DNA of 64,000 nucleotides from assembly GCF_021044775.1 (NCBI RefSeq), contig NZ_JAJNOQ010000005.1, positions 162,690-226,689 of the forward strand, in the 5' to 3' direction. This document shows positions 47,906 through 58,468 of this stretch, in pieces. The position numbers and the translations under genes are program-made. The notes beneath the pieces were generated by a model. It was given only the letters and a program-made list of their open reading frames with translations. It was not told the origin of the DNA and ran no database searches. How positions within the stretch are numbered: position 1 is the stretch's first letter; each line of letters opens with the position of its first letter. The stretch comes from Paraeggerthella hominis. GTDB taxonomy: Bacteria; Actinomycetota; Coriobacteriia; Coriobacteriales; Eggerthellaceae.

Positions 47906-48888
47906 GCGCCTTCGACCGCAACCCCCTCGCCCGATGCGAACGCATCGCCGTCGAAGGCGGCGACCTCAGCCGCGACGATTTGATGGCGCTTGCCGCCGAG
48001 CCGCTGACCGACCTTGCCGCGGCCGCGAACCGCATCCGCCAAGCGCGTTGCGGCGACGACTTCGACCTGTGCAGCATCGTCAACGCCAAAAGCGGACGCT
48101 GCCCGGAGAACTGCGCGTACTGCGCCCAATCGGCCCACTGGAACGTCTCCGTTCAGGAGTACCCCTTCCAAAGCGTGGACGCCATCGTGGACCAGGCGAA
48201 GCGCGACGTCGAAGCCGGCGTGCAAAGGTTCTCGCTCGTCTCATCCGGCCAAAAGCTGTCCCCGCGCGAAGTCGAGCAAGCTGCAAACGCCATATCCGCC
48301 GTCAAACGCGCGACAGGCGTTTCCGTGTGCGCCTCGCTCGGCCTGCTTTCGCAGGAGGATTTCGCCATGCTGGCGCAAGCCGGGCTTGAGCGCGTGCACA
48401 ACAACCTGGAAACCTCGCGCGCGTTCTTTCCCCATATATGCACGTCGCACGGCTACGATGACAAGCTGCACGCGATACAAGCCGCGCGCGACGCCGGGCT
48501 GGAAGTGTGCAGCGGCGGCATCATCGGGCTGGGGGAAAGCCGGAGCGACCGCATCGACCTGGCGCTCGAACTGCGCGCGATCGGCCCCGACTCCGTGCCC
48601 ATCAACGTGCTGAACCCCATTCCCGGCACGCCGCTGGCAAACATGCCGCCGCTCGGGCACGACGAGGTGCTGCGCACGGTGGCGTTGTTCCGGTTCGCCA
48701 TGCCCGGCACGTCGCTGCGGCTTGCCGGCGGGCGCGCGCTCTTGCGCGAGGCGGGTCGCGACTGCCTGAGCGCGGGCGCGAACGCCCTCATATCGGGGGA
48801 CATGCTGACCACGGGTGGGTTCACCGTCCTTTCCGATCGGGCGATGGCCGCTTCCGCCGGGTTCTTTGTGCCCGACCCCATCATCTGA
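47902..48888 (+). CDS. bioB: Biotin synthase BioB
   Basis: The 328-aa radical SAM enzyme inserts sulfur into dethiobiotin. The cluster motif is CPENCAYCAQS (CX3CX2C, ~64), with YX-NNLETS and the [2Fe-2S] ligands in SLVSSG..., CASLG (~138), and ICTSHGYDDKL. The start ATG overlaps the bioY stop. The longer ORF through bioY is rejected. The protein is close to the usual 320-345 aa. Confidence 0.96.
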   Translation: MSAFDRNPLARCERIAVEGGDLSRDDLMALAAEPLTDLAAAANRIRQARCGDDFDLCSIVNAKSGRCPENCAYCAQSAHWNVSVQEYPFQSVDAIVDQAKRDVEAGVQRFSLVSSGQKLSPREVEQAANAISAVKRATGVSVCASLGLLSQEDFAMLAQAGLERVHNNLETSRAFFPHICTSHGYDDKLHAIQAARDAGLEVCSGGIIGLGESRSDRIDLALELRAIGPDSVPINVLNPIPGTPLANMPPLGHDEVLRTVALFRFAMPGTSLRLAGGRALLREAGRDCLSAGANALISGDMLTTGGFTVLSDRAMAASAGFFVPDPII

Positions 48889-48951
48889 CGCACCCCGGAG
48901 CGCACCGCCCCGCGCGCGTCGAGCAACCTTCAACCAGAGACGAGGAACTGC

Positions 48952-49644
48952 ATGGATACGACATCGCGCGGCCTGTTCGTCACCGCGACCGGAACCGACG
49001 TCGGCAAAACCTACGTGAGCGCCCTCATTTTGAAGCAGCTGCGCGAAGCGGGATACGACGCCGGTTACTACAAAGCCGCCATCAGCGGCATCGAAACGGA
49101 CGACCAGGGGGCTATCTCGAGCGATGCCTCGTACGTCGCCCGAGTTGCCGGGTTGGACGAGCCCCACGAGCGCTTGGTCTCCTACACGTACCGAACGGCG
49201 GTATCGCCCCATCTTGCTGCGCGGCTGGAGGGAAACCCCGTTGACCTGGACGTCGTCCAACGCGACTACGACCGCGCTCGCACCCGGCACGAGCTGGTGC
49301 TGGTGGAGGGAAGCGGCGGCATCGTCTGCCCGCTGCGCTGGGACGGCAAGCGCCGCCTCATGCTGGAGGACGTGGTGCTGAAGCTGGGCCTGGGAACCGT
49401 CGTGGTCGCCGACGCAGGACTGGGCACGCTGAACGCCCTTGCCACCACAACCCTCTACCTTGCCCAACGCGGCATCGCTTGCCACGGCATCCTGCTCAAC
49501 AACTACGAAGCCGGTAACCCCCTGCACGAAGACAACCGGCTGATGGCGCGCGAGTTGACCGGGATTCCCACGATCGCTTGCATCCCGCCAGGCGCGCAGG
49601 ATCTCGACTGCAGCGCTCACTATCTGGCAAGCCTGTTCAACTGA
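48952..49644 (+). CDS. bioD: Dethiobiotin synthetase BioD
   Basis: A 230-aa P-loop carboxylase with Walker A TATGTDVGKTYVSALIL at the N-terminus, the YYKAAISGIETDDQG segment and VEGSGGIVCPL. It makes dethiobiotin from DAPA, CO2 and ATP. The start follows GACGAGGAA. It is 63 bp after bioB and 66 bp before bioA. Confidence 0.95.
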   Translation: MDTTSRGLFVTATGTDVGKTYVSALILKQLREAGYDAGYYKAAISGIETDDQGAISSDASYVARVAGLDEPHERLVSYTYRTAVSPHLAARLEGNPVDLDVVQRDYDRARTRHELVLVEGSGGIVCPLRWDGKRRLMLEDVVLKLGLGTVVVADAGLGTLNALATTTLYLAQRGIACHGILLNNYEAGNPLHEDNRLMARELTGIPTIACIPPGAQDLDCSAHYLASLFN

Positions 49645-49710
49645 CCCGCCGTCGCGCGCGGCAGATCGCGCGGCGCACCCCGCCCGCACCGACCCCGGAA
49701 AGGAATCCGC

Positions 49711-51054
<1,344 letters not shown>

Positions 51055-51090
51055 AGCCAGGGCGAAGCGCTCGCGCCATGTCGGGAAGCT

Positions 51091-51148
51091 CATTGTCGAT
51101 CCTAAAACACGTTTTTGGGCCCAAAAGCGTGTTTTAGGATCGACAATG
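51091..51148. terminator. 58-bp near-perfect palindrome after the biotin operon
   Basis: Arms 51091-51119 and 51120-51148 pair along all 29 positions with only one G-T pair and centre on GGGCCC. Its ends read CATTGTCGATCCTAAAACACG on one side and the complement on the other. It could terminate transcription from bioA, but the length and lack of a loop suggest another role. Confidence 0.75.
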
Positions 51149-51157
51149 CCCGCGCAC

Positions 51158-51210
51158 CCGCAGCTCCATGCGCATGGGGGCAAAGCGCCCCCATGCGCAT
51201 GGAGCTGCGG
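51158..51210. repeat. Second perfect palindrome, 24-bp arms
   Basis: Arms 51158-51181 and 51187-51210 (beginning CCGCAGCTCCATGCGCATGG) are perfect inverted copies with a 5-nt loop. The inner CCATGCGCATGG is itself a palindrome. It lies 9 bp after the first palindrome. Confidence 0.8.
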
Positions 51211-51283
51211 AGGCGGCGGGGGCGGGCCCGGGCAGAGCGCCCCCGCACTACCCCGCATCACCCTGCACTCCCCTGCATTACCG

Positions 51284-51494
51284 AGTTGCGCACGAAAAAC
51301 CGCCTTCGCTGGCAGGTTTTTACGGTTTGGGGTCGTCGAGTCGGGCATCGTTTTCATCGTTGCTTGGCCCGATTTTCGTTTTGCCTGGTCACGGCGTTGC
51401 ATGGTCGAAGCATGCTGTCGCGGTCGCTTGATCCGGCAGATCAAACGACCCCAAACCGTCAAAACCTGCCAGCGAAGGCGGTTTTGCGCGCGCA
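51284..51494. repeat. Inverted-repeat element, family 1, copy 2
   Basis: Arms 51284-51336 and 51446-51494 are ~50-bp near-perfect inverted copies (GTTGCGCACGAAAAACCGCC... and CGACCCCAAACCGTC...), spacer ~110 bp. The arm sequence matches copies at 24655 and 63602. Located between the biotin operon and the UPF0210 gene. Confidence 0.88.
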
Positions 51495-51597
51495 ATTTCG
51501 TCACGTCGGCAGCGTCCCCCCGTCTCGCCCGGCATCCCGCCCTATAATTTGCTAGACTGTACCGATACCCAAACGCCAGAGAGAAAGACAGGACGCC

Positions 51598-52962
51598 ATG
51601 CAGATCACGCCGGCAGAAATCGCCGAGACGCTTGCGATGGTGAGCAAGCAGCACCTGGACATCCGAACCATCACGCTGGGCCTGAACCTGCGCGGTTGCA
51701 CCGACGCCGACATCGACGTTATGGCCCGCAAGGTCTACGACCGCATGACCAGCGCCGCCGAACGGCTGGTTCCCACCGCCGAACAGCTGGAGCGCGAGTA
51801 CGGCATCCCCATCGTGAACAAGCGCATCTCCGTCACGCCTATCGCCGAAATCTGCGCAGCTACCAACGCAACCGACTTCACGCCCATCGCCGTTGCCATG
51901 GACAAAGCCGGCAAGGAAGTGGGCGTCGACTTCGTAGGCGGCTTCAGCGCGCTCGTGCACAAGGGAGCCTCGAAAGCCGACAACACGCTGATGGAGTCGA
52001 TCCCCCACGCGTTGGCCGCAACCGACAACGTATGCTCGAGCGTGAACGTGGGATCCACGCGCGCGGGCATCAACATGGACGCCGCCTTCAAGATGGCCGG
52101 CATCGTGAAGCAGACGGCCGAAGCCACGGCCGACCGCCAGTGTATCGGCGCAGGCAAGCTGGTGGTATTCTGCAACGCCGTGGAGGACAACCCCTTCATG
52201 GCCGGCGCGTTCCACGGATCAGGCGAGGCCGACGCCGTGGTGAACGTGGGCGTATCGGGACCCGGTGTGGTGCGCGCCGTGCTGGCCGATCTGCCAAAAG
52301 ACGCCGACATCACGTCGGTTGCCGAAGCCATCAAGGCTACCGCGTTCAAGATCACGCGCGCGGGCGAGCTGATGGCGCGCGAAGCATCGCGCCGCTTGGG
52401 CGTGCAGCAGGGCATCCTGGATCTTTCGCTGGCCCCTACGCCGGCCGAAGGCGATTCGGTGGCGGAAATTCTGGAAGCCATCGGCGTTGGCCAGTGCGGC
52501 GGTCCGGGGACCACGGCCGCGCTCGCCATGCTCAACGACGCCGTGAAGAAGGGCGGCGTCATGGCGTCGTCATCGGTCGGCGGCCTGTCCGGCGCGTTCA
52601 TTCCCGTGTCCGAGGATGCCGGCATGATTCGCGCGGCGGAATCCGGCGCCTTGTCCCTGGAGAAGCTCGAGGCCATGACCTGCGTATGCTCGGTGGGCCT
52701 GGACATGATCGCGGTGCCCGGCGACACCAGCGTCGAGACCATCTTCGGCATCATCGCCGACGAATGCGCCATCGGCATGATCAACAACAAGACCACCGCC
52801 GTGCGCGTTATCCCCGCAATCGGCAAGCAGGTAGGCGACCAGCTGGACTTCGGCGGCCTGCTGGGCTACGCGCCCGTCATGCCGGTCAACCAGCATGCAG
52901 GCACGGTGTTCGCCCATCGCGGCGGCCGCATGCCCGCGCCGATCAACTCGCTGAAAAACTAG
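51598..52962 (+). CDS. UPF0210 (DUF711) family protein
   Basis: The 454-aa protein matches the UPF0210/PFL-like family (MESIPHALAATDNVCSSVNVGSTRAGINMDAA; GGLSGAFIPVSEDAGMI; MINNKTTAVRVIPAIGKQVGDQLDFGGLLGYAPVMPVN). Structures of homologues resemble the glycyl-radical enzyme fold but without the radical site; the reaction is unknown. In many bacteria it follows a UPF0237 ACT-domain gene; none is adjacent here. AGAGAAAGACAGGA precedes the ATG. Family length is ~450 aa, so it is complete. Confidence 0.92.
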   Translation: MQITPAEIAETLAMVSKQHLDIRTITLGLNLRGCTDADIDVMARKVYDRMTSAAERLVPTAEQLEREYGIPIVNKRISVTPIAEICAATNATDFTPIAVAMDKAGKEVGVDFVGGFSALVHKGASKADNTLMESIPHALAATDNVCSSVNVGSTRAGINMDAAFKMAGIVKQTAEATADRQCIGAGKLVVFCNAVEDNPFMAGAFHGSGEADAVVNVGVSGPGVVRAVLADLPKDADITSVAEAIKATAFKITRAGELMAREASRRLGVQQGILDLSLAPTPAEGDSVAEILEAIGVGQCGGPGTTAALAMLNDAVKKGGVMASSSVGGLSGAFIPVSEDAGMIRAAESGALSLEKLEAMTCVCSVGLDMIAVPGDTSVETIFGIIADECAIGMINNKTTAVRVIPAIGKQVGDQLDFGGLLGYAPVMPVNQHAGTVFAHRGGRMPAPINSLKN

Positions 52963-52972
52963 CGCGCTTCCC

Positions 52973-52995
52973 GGAGGCGGTCACGGACCGCCTCC
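52973..52995 (+). terminator. Hairpin after the UPF0210 gene
   Basis: GGAGGCGGTC and GACCGCCTCC with an ACG loop, 10 bp after the stop. Confidence 0.6.
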
Positions 52996-53057
52996 CGCAC
53001 CATTATGGGCGCGAATCGACCCAGCAAAGCTCTGCCGAACGCGCCGGACACACCGAA

Positions 53058-53089
53058 AAGGGGCTGCATCACGTTTGATGCAGCCCCTT
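53058..53089. terminator. Bidirectional terminator between UPF0210 and ettA genes
   Basis: AAGGGGCTGCATC pairs with GATGCAGCCCCTT around ACGTTT; T and A runs on both flanks suit termination from both convergent genes. Confidence 0.85.
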
Positions 53090-53114
53090 CGTTTGAAACC
53101 GGTTGGACAATGCG

Positions 53115-54794
53115 CTAGTCGCGCGTGAGCTTGCGATGGATGCGATGCGGCTTCGCGGCCTCTTCGCCCAAGCGCTCCACCTTGTTCTTCTGGTAGGACT
53201 CGAAGTTGCCCTCGAACCAGAACCAGTTGCCGGGATTCTCGTCGGTGCCCTCCCATGCCAGGATGTGCGTGGCAACGCGGTCCAGGAACATGCGGTCGTG
53301 GCTGACCACCACGGCGCAACCCGGGAACGCCAACAGCGCCTCTTCCAAGCACTCGAGCGTTTCGACGTCCAGATCGTTGGTCGGCTCGTCCAAAAGCAGC
53401 AGGTTGCCGCCCTCTTTCAGCGTGAGCGCCAGGTTCAAGCGGTTGCGCTCGCCGCCGGACAGCACGCCCGTGGGCTTCTGCTGGTCGGAACCCTTGAAGC
53501 CGAAGCTGGCCACGTACGCGCGCGTCGGGATTTCGGTCTCGCCCACGCGAATGTAATCGGTGCCGCCGGACACGGCCTCCCACACGTTCGCCTTCGGGTC
53601 GAGGCCCGCGCGGTTCTGGTCGACGTAGGAGATCTTCACCGTCTCGCCGATGTCGAGCGAACCCGAAGTTAGCTCCTCCAAGCCCACGATCGCCTTGAAC
53701 AGCGTGGTCTTGCCCACGCCGTTCGGGCCGATCACGCCCACGATGCCATTGCGCGGCAGCTCGAAGGACAAGTCGTCGATCAGCACACGGTCCCCGAATG
53801 CCTTGTGCAGATGCTCGGCCACGAGCACCTTCGACCCCAGGCGCGGGCCCACGGGAATCTGGATGTCGGTGAAGTCGAGTTTCTTCGATGCGGCAGCTTC
53901 AGCGGCCATCTGCTCGTAGCGCTCAAGACGGGCCTTGCTCTTCGCCTGACGAGCCTTCGGGCTGGAACGAACCCATTCGAGCTCGGACTGCAAGCGCTTC
54001 GCCATTTTTGCATCGCGCTGGCCCTGGGCCTCCAGGCGCGCGGCCTTCGTCTCCAGGTACGTGGAGTAATTGCCCTTGTACGGGAACAAGCTGCCGCGGT
54101 CAACCTCGCAGATCCACTCGGCCACGTTGTCCAGGAAGTAGCGGTCGTGCGTGACGGCCAGAACAGCGCCCTGGTAGTTCTTGAGGAAACGCTCCAGCCA
54201 CAGCACGGATTCGGCGTCCAAGTGGTTGGTCGGCTCGTCCAAAAGCAACAGGTCGGGAGCCTCGAGCAGCAGGCGGCACAGCGCCACGCGACGGCGCTCG
54301 CCGCCGGACAGCACGTTCACCGGCATGTCGGGATCGGGGCACTGCAGCGCGTCCATGGCCTGGGATAGCTGGCTGTCCAGATCCCAGCCGTTCGCCGCAT
54401 CGATGGCGTCCTGAAGCTCGCCCATCTCCGCCATGAGCGCATCGAAGTCGGCATCGGGCTCGCCCATGAGTTCGCCGATCCTGTTGAAGCGATCGATCTT
54501 CGCCTTGACCTCGCCGAACGCCAGCTCGATATTCTCCAGGACGGTCTTGTCCTCATCGAGCGGCGGCTCCTGCTGCAGAATGCCCACCGTGTAACCGGGA
54601 GAGAGACGCGCCTCGCCGTTCGAGACCTCCTCAAGACCGGCCATCAGCTTGAGCAGCGTCGACTTGCCCATGCCGTTGGGGCCCACCACGCCAATCTTGG
54701 CGCCGGGATAGAACGACAGCGACACGTCGTCCAAGATGACCTTGTCGCCATGCGCCTTGCGCGCCTTGTACATTTGATAAATGAATTCCGCCAC
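53115..54794 (-). CDS. ettA: Energy-dependent translational throttle EttA (ABC-F)
   Basis: The 559-aa soluble protein has two ABC domains: Walker A GPNGMGKS (~39) and GPNGVGKT (~350), signatures LSGGERRRVAL and LSGGERNRLNL, and Walker B LLLLDEPTNHLD and LLLLDEPTNDLD. The arm and linker (SSPKARQAKSKARLERYEQM) are typical of EttA. ABC-F proteins bind the ribosomal E site and gate the first elongation step by ATP level. Length matches the family's ~555 aa. It is a single gene bounded by terminators. Confidence 0.95.
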   Translation of the reverse strand: MAEFIYQMYKARKAHGDKVILDDVSLSFYPGAKIGVVGPNGMGKSTLLKLMAGLEEVSNGEARLSPGYTVGILQQEPPLDEDKTVLENIELAFGEVKAKIDRFNRIGELMGEPDADFDALMAEMGELQDAIDAANGWDLDSQLSQAMDALQCPDPDMPVNVLSGGERRRVALCRLLLEAPDLLLLDEPTNHLDAESVLWLERFLKNYQGAVLAVTHDRYFLDNVAEWICEVDRGSLFPYKGNYSTYLETKAARLEAQGQRDAKMAKRLQSELEWVRSSPKARQAKSKARLERYEQMAAEAAASKKLDFTDIQIPVGPRLGSKVLVAEHLHKAFGDRVLIDDLSFELPRNGIVGVIGPNGVGKTTLFKAIVGLEELTSGSLDIGETVKISYVDQNRAGLDPKANVWEAVSGGTDYIRVGETEIPTRAYVASFGFKGSDQQKPTGVLSGGERNRLNLALTLKEGGNLLLLDEPTNDLDVETLECLEEALLAFPGCAVVVSHDRMFLDRVATHILAWEGTDENPGNWFWFEGNFESYQKNKVERLGEEAAKPHRIHRKLTRD

Positions 54795-55146
54795 GGATGC
54801 TCCTTGTTCTCAATTTCGCGCAGGTCGCCGCTCATAGCCGCGCCTGCACAACTGCATCGGCCTATTGTCGCATATTTGGACAAGAAGGGGTCATACGAGG
54901 CGTGCTTCCCGAAAACGAGCATCGATCGTAGGGCACTTCACGCACGCAAAACGATTGCACGGTTTTCCTGCACAATTCAAGCAGGTCAACGGCAACGCCG
55001 CCGGACCCCCTCGTTTTGCAGGGGAGCCACATTGCCGCGCAAAACACCGCACTTGGGGTGTGCCGCGCAAAAGCCTCTTTTTCTAGGATCTTCTTCAGCA
55101 CATGCGCAACAGCCGTTGCGTATGAATCGAACCAAGGAGGATTCGC
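54795..55146. promoter_or_regulatory. Divergent control region of ettA and the Tat flavoprotein
   Basis: A 352-bp region with no gene recognised; short ORFs here lack SD sequences and family resemblance. It must hold the promoters of ettA (minus) and the exported flavoprotein (plus; SD AAGGAGG at 55133). Confidence 0.5.
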
Positions 55147-56790
55147 ATGGGAGAAACAAGCAGTCTTGCAAACCAGAGTCGTCGCACATTTCTCAAGACC
55201 GCAGGCGTGGCGCTTGCAGGCGCCGCAGGCCTTAGCATCGTCGGATGCGCACCGCAGGGAGCATCGAACAGTTCGGATAAGGGCTCGACAGCCAAAGGCG
55301 CCGACACAAAATGGGACGAAGAGTTCGACGTAGTGGTTGTTGGCGCTGGATGCGCAGGCCAAGCCGCCGCAATCACGGTTGCCCTCGAAGGAAACGGCGC
55401 GACATGCCTACTAGCCGAAAAAGGCACCATGCCGGGCGGCAACAGCCCTTTCTGCAAAGGGACCATCGTTTACACAAACGACGAAAACGCGTTCAACCAG
55501 TACATGCTCGAAATGCGCGGCAGCGAAGGAACCACGCCTGACGACGTAATTGCGGCCTATGCCAAGGGGGCTGCCGAAAATTACGACTGGGTATTCAACA
55601 CCTTGGGAGGAGCGCTGGAAGAAGCGTCCATCATCCCGCCCAGCACAAAGGACGACCCCTTGGCCCCTACGCCCGAATGGCCTGAGTTCGAACACTGCTA
55701 TTCATTGGGAAAACTCACGATAGCCGGCAAGAAAGACGTTGAAATCAAAGGCGCGAAGCATATTACCAAGCTGCTCGACAGCATCATAACCAGCCATGCT
55801 GACGTTATCGAATACCGCACCGAAGCCCCGCTCAGCGAGCTCGTGCAAGACCCGGCCACGAAAGAGATCCTCGGCGCCGTCATTGGTGGCAAAAACGTGA
55901 AGGCAAACAAGGGCGTCATCATGTGCACAGGAGGCTTCGAGGCAAACCCCACCATGCGCCAAGACTTCATTGGGCAAGGAGCCGCGCACCCCGCCATCGA
56001 AGACTTGAACACCGGAGACGGGCATAAGGCGTGCATGAAAATCGGTGCGGATTTTTGGCACATGGAACATGTTGCGGGCTTCTGGATGGCCGGACGGGAT
56101 TTGGCGAACACGAAGTTCACGAACAACCAGATCATTTCGCCGTGCCCGAAGCAATTCGGCATCACGGTGGGAGCAAACGGACGTCGCTACTATATGGATT
56201 GGGATGGCTATAGCAACAAGTCGGATATCGCGTACAGGGACAACGTATCCCTAGCCGTTGGAAGTCGCCATGGCCACATGCAAATCGGCGGCGAATGGCC
56301 TCACCTCGCCCAGCCAAGCAAAGCATGGTTCGTATTCGACCAGCAAGGTCTGGAGGCGGGAGCCATACCTGCTTCCACCACGTCCGACCCGGTTGCAGAC
56401 AAGCTCGCCTATTCCGCAAGCAGCATCGAGGAACTAGCCAACCAGATGGGCGTTCCCGCAAGCGAGTTAAAAACCACGGTAGACCAATGGAACGAATGCT
56501 GCACAAACGGCGCCGACATCTTCTTCCATCGACCAGCAAAGACTCTCTCCCCCATCTCCACCCCTCCGTTTTACGCGCAGTTATGCTGTCCCGCATTCCT
56601 CAACACCGACGGTGGACCCGTTCGCAATGCCAAAGCAGAAATCCTCGATCCGGATGGAACCCCCATTCCGCACCTGTACTCTGCGGGCGAATTCGGCTCC
56701 ATTTGGAGCGGCGTGTACCAAGGTGGCGGCAATGTCGCGGAGTGCCTGATCTTCGGGCGCATCGCAGCCCGCTCCGCTATTGCAGGCTGA
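55147..56790 (+). CDS. Tat-exported FAD-dependent reductase (fumarate/urocanate reductase type)
   Basis: The 547-aa flavoprotein has a Tat signal (SRRTFLKTAGVALAGAAGLSIVGC) with a lipobox Cys ~37, so it is a folded lipoprotein outside. FAD-binding motif VVVVGAGCAGQAAAITVALEG (~64), MPGGNSPFCKG, MCTGGFEANP, and C-terminal SAGEFGSIWSGVYQGGGNVAECLIFGRIAARSA identify the FAD_binding_2 family. It lacks a fused haem or FMN domain, so electrons must come from a separate carrier. Substrate unknown; Eggerthellaceae use many such enzymes as terminal reductases for organic acceptors. The 12-TM LuxR gene converges on it. Confidence 0.9.
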   Translation: MGETSSLANQSRRTFLKTAGVALAGAAGLSIVGCAPQGASNSSDKGSTAKGADTKWDEEFDVVVVGAGCAGQAAAITVALEGNGATCLLAEKGTMPGGNSPFCKGTIVYTNDENAFNQYMLEMRGSEGTTPDDVIAAYAKGAAENYDWVFNTLGGALEEASIIPPSTKDDPLAPTPEWPEFEHCYSLGKLTIAGKKDVEIKGAKHITKLLDSIITSHADVIEYRTEAPLSELVQDPATKEILGAVIGGKNVKANKGVIMCTGGFEANPTMRQDFIGQGAAHPAIEDLNTGDGHKACMKIGADFWHMEHVAGFWMAGRDLANTKFTNNQIISPCPKQFGITVGANGRRYYMDWDGYSNKSDIAYRDNVSLAVGSRHGHMQIGGEWPHLAQPSKAWFVFDQQGLEAGAIPASTTSDPVADKLAYSASSIEELANQMGVPASELKTTVDQWNECCTNGADIFFHRPAKTLSPISTPPFYAQLCCPAFLNTDGGPVRNAKAEILDPDGTPIPHLYSAGEFGSIWSGVYQGGGNVAECLIFGRIAARSAIAG

Positions 56791-56851
56791 CGACACATCG
56801 ACAGGCCGCTCAACAAGATTGATCCCTCCAACGAAAGCCCGTGGCATAAGA

Positions 56852-56903
56852 AACCCCTAAAGTCGTGACCGATTTTATTAAATCTGGTCTAACTTTAGGG
56901 GTT
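56852..56903. terminator. Terminator hairpin between flavoprotein and LuxR genes
   Basis: AACCCCTAAAG pairs perfectly with CTTTAGGGGTT over an inner ACCGATTT/AAATCTGGT partial stem, between two convergent genes. Confidence 0.8.
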
Positions 56904-56986
56904 CACTTCAAACGCCGGGCTTTCACGAGATGCCCGAACATGCGAAACCAGGCGGCAAGAAGCCAGGGGCGCAAGGCGCCAATCGG

Positions 56987-58468
56987 TCATTTTTTCATGA
57001 AGTCAATAAGATCCTGCTTCGAATGAACGTCAAGCTTCTGATAGATGTTCTTCACATAGCTGCGAACGGTATTATCCGAAAGGTATAATTCCCCGGCGAT
57101 GTAAGACGAACTGCGCCCCTCCGCAAGAAAGGAAAGAACTTCGGTCTCACGCTTGGTCAAGCCGTACTGCTCGCGCACCTGCATCAAGCGATCCGATTCG
57201 TCGGGAACGCGCACGTCCCCGTTTGCAAGCGCAGAGAATACGGGGCACTCCTCCCGAGTGGACGGAGCTCCCCCATCCAAGCAATCCTCCGCAAACAGCG
57301 GCCTTGTCCGCGGAATGGCATCCGTCAGCAGGAAACCCACGCTCATAGCAAGCAGGCAAATCATCCCCGCAATCACCAGCATCTGCTCGAATCCTCCGTG
57401 GTTTCCTATCCCCAACATGACCAATCGCCCGCTCTCGCGAAAAAACAGATGAAGGAACCAAAAGAAACCTACGACCAGGTACGGTGGCAAAGCACGATGA
57501 CGCGCAACATCGTACGAGGTGAACCAAAGAAAGCCCACCTGGAACAAATTCGTGACAGCAATGAGCGTAGCTCCGATTTGACCGGTAAACGGATCAAGCG
57601 TGGACAACATGATTACGCCCACCGCGAGAGCGGCAAGCTGCGCCTGCCATAAAACCGAAAATCGCAGGCGTCGGCCTTTGACGAGCGCCCACCACATAAC
57701 GCCAAGCGCCGCAACCGTCACACCCACGTGTTGCACTAGCTGAAACGAAGGCGAGAGCTTGATTGATTCCCCGAACGGAAAACCTCGCGACACGCCAAGC
57801 ACGAAACTGAACAAGGCGATGCCCACAATCAAACGCACGAGAGTTGAACGAGGCTCGTGCGCGTACACGTCATCCGGCGACGGAGTAACGATTCCGCACG
57901 CCTCGCGCGCATCAAGCACCTTCTGAGCCTGAAGATACATGACCAGAATGACCACCGGCAAAAGCATGCTTATGAAAAACGCAGTCTTCGCCTCCACGTA
58001 GCCTATGAAAATGCCTATGACGGTGGAAATGGCCAACGACCCGAACGCGACCAGCAACGCCTCGCGCAGGCCAAGGCGTACGTAGAAATTGATCCACATG
58101 CCGCCGCCCCAAGTCAAACCGATCCCGGAGCAAATCGCCGCAACCAAGGTAAACGGAAGATCGGGCATAAGCGATTGCACGAAAAACAACAAGCTGCCCA
58201 ACGTCATCAACAAGATCGACGTCCAGCCGAGCACCGTTTGCATTCGATGAGAGAACGGCTTTCGAAGCGCGATTGCTCCCAGCGCCACGATGCACGCGCA
58301 GCGCGCAAAGTTGATCTCAACAGTGGTTAACCCGGAATCAACCCAAATGTAGCGAGCATACAAAATGCATTGTATCCAAACGAGTACTAAACTGGTTCCA
58401 AAAAACGACGGGGAAAGGCGCTCTTGACATGCGCCCGAAAAGCTTCTCGCAGAGAACAGCTCCGTCAT
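56987..58468 (-). CDS. 12-TM LuxR-family regulator
   Basis: The 493-aa protein has about 12 TM segments (residues ~20-400) and a C-terminal LuxR HTH (QYGLTKRETEVLSFLAEGRSSSYIAGELYLSDNTVRSYVKNIYQKLDVHSKQDLIDFMKK). Such membrane-bound LuxR proteins are greatly expanded in Eggerthellaceae next to exported flavin reductases and are thought to sense the reductase substrate. Here the partner is the convergent Tat flavoprotein. The ATG overlaps the tlyA stop (ATGA), so it is unexpectedly coupled to tlyA. SD AAGGGT; the longer ORF lies inside tlyA. Confidence 0.92.
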   Translation of the reverse strand: MTELFSARSFSGACQERLSPSFFGTSLVLVWIQCILYARYIWVDSGLTTVEINFARCACIVALGAIALRKPFSHRMQTVLGWTSILLMTLGSLLFFVQSLMPDLPFTLVAAICSGIGLTWGGGMWINFYVRLGLREALLVAFGSLAISTVIGIFIGYVEAKTAFFISMLLPVVILVMYLQAQKVLDAREACGIVTPSPDDVYAHEPRSTLVRLIVGIALFSFVLGVSRGFPFGESIKLSPSFQLVQHVGVTVAALGVMWWALVKGRRLRFSVLWQAQLAALAVGVIMLSTLDPFTGQIGATLIAVTNLFQVGFLWFTSYDVARHRALPPYLVVGFFWFLHLFFRESGRLVMLGIGNHGGFEQMLVIAGMICLLAMSVGFLLTDAIPRTRPLFAEDCLDGGAPSTREECPVFSALANGDVRVPDESDRLMQVREQYGLTKRETEVLSFLAEGRSSSYIAGELYLSDNTVRSYVKNIYQKLDVHSKQDLIDFMKK

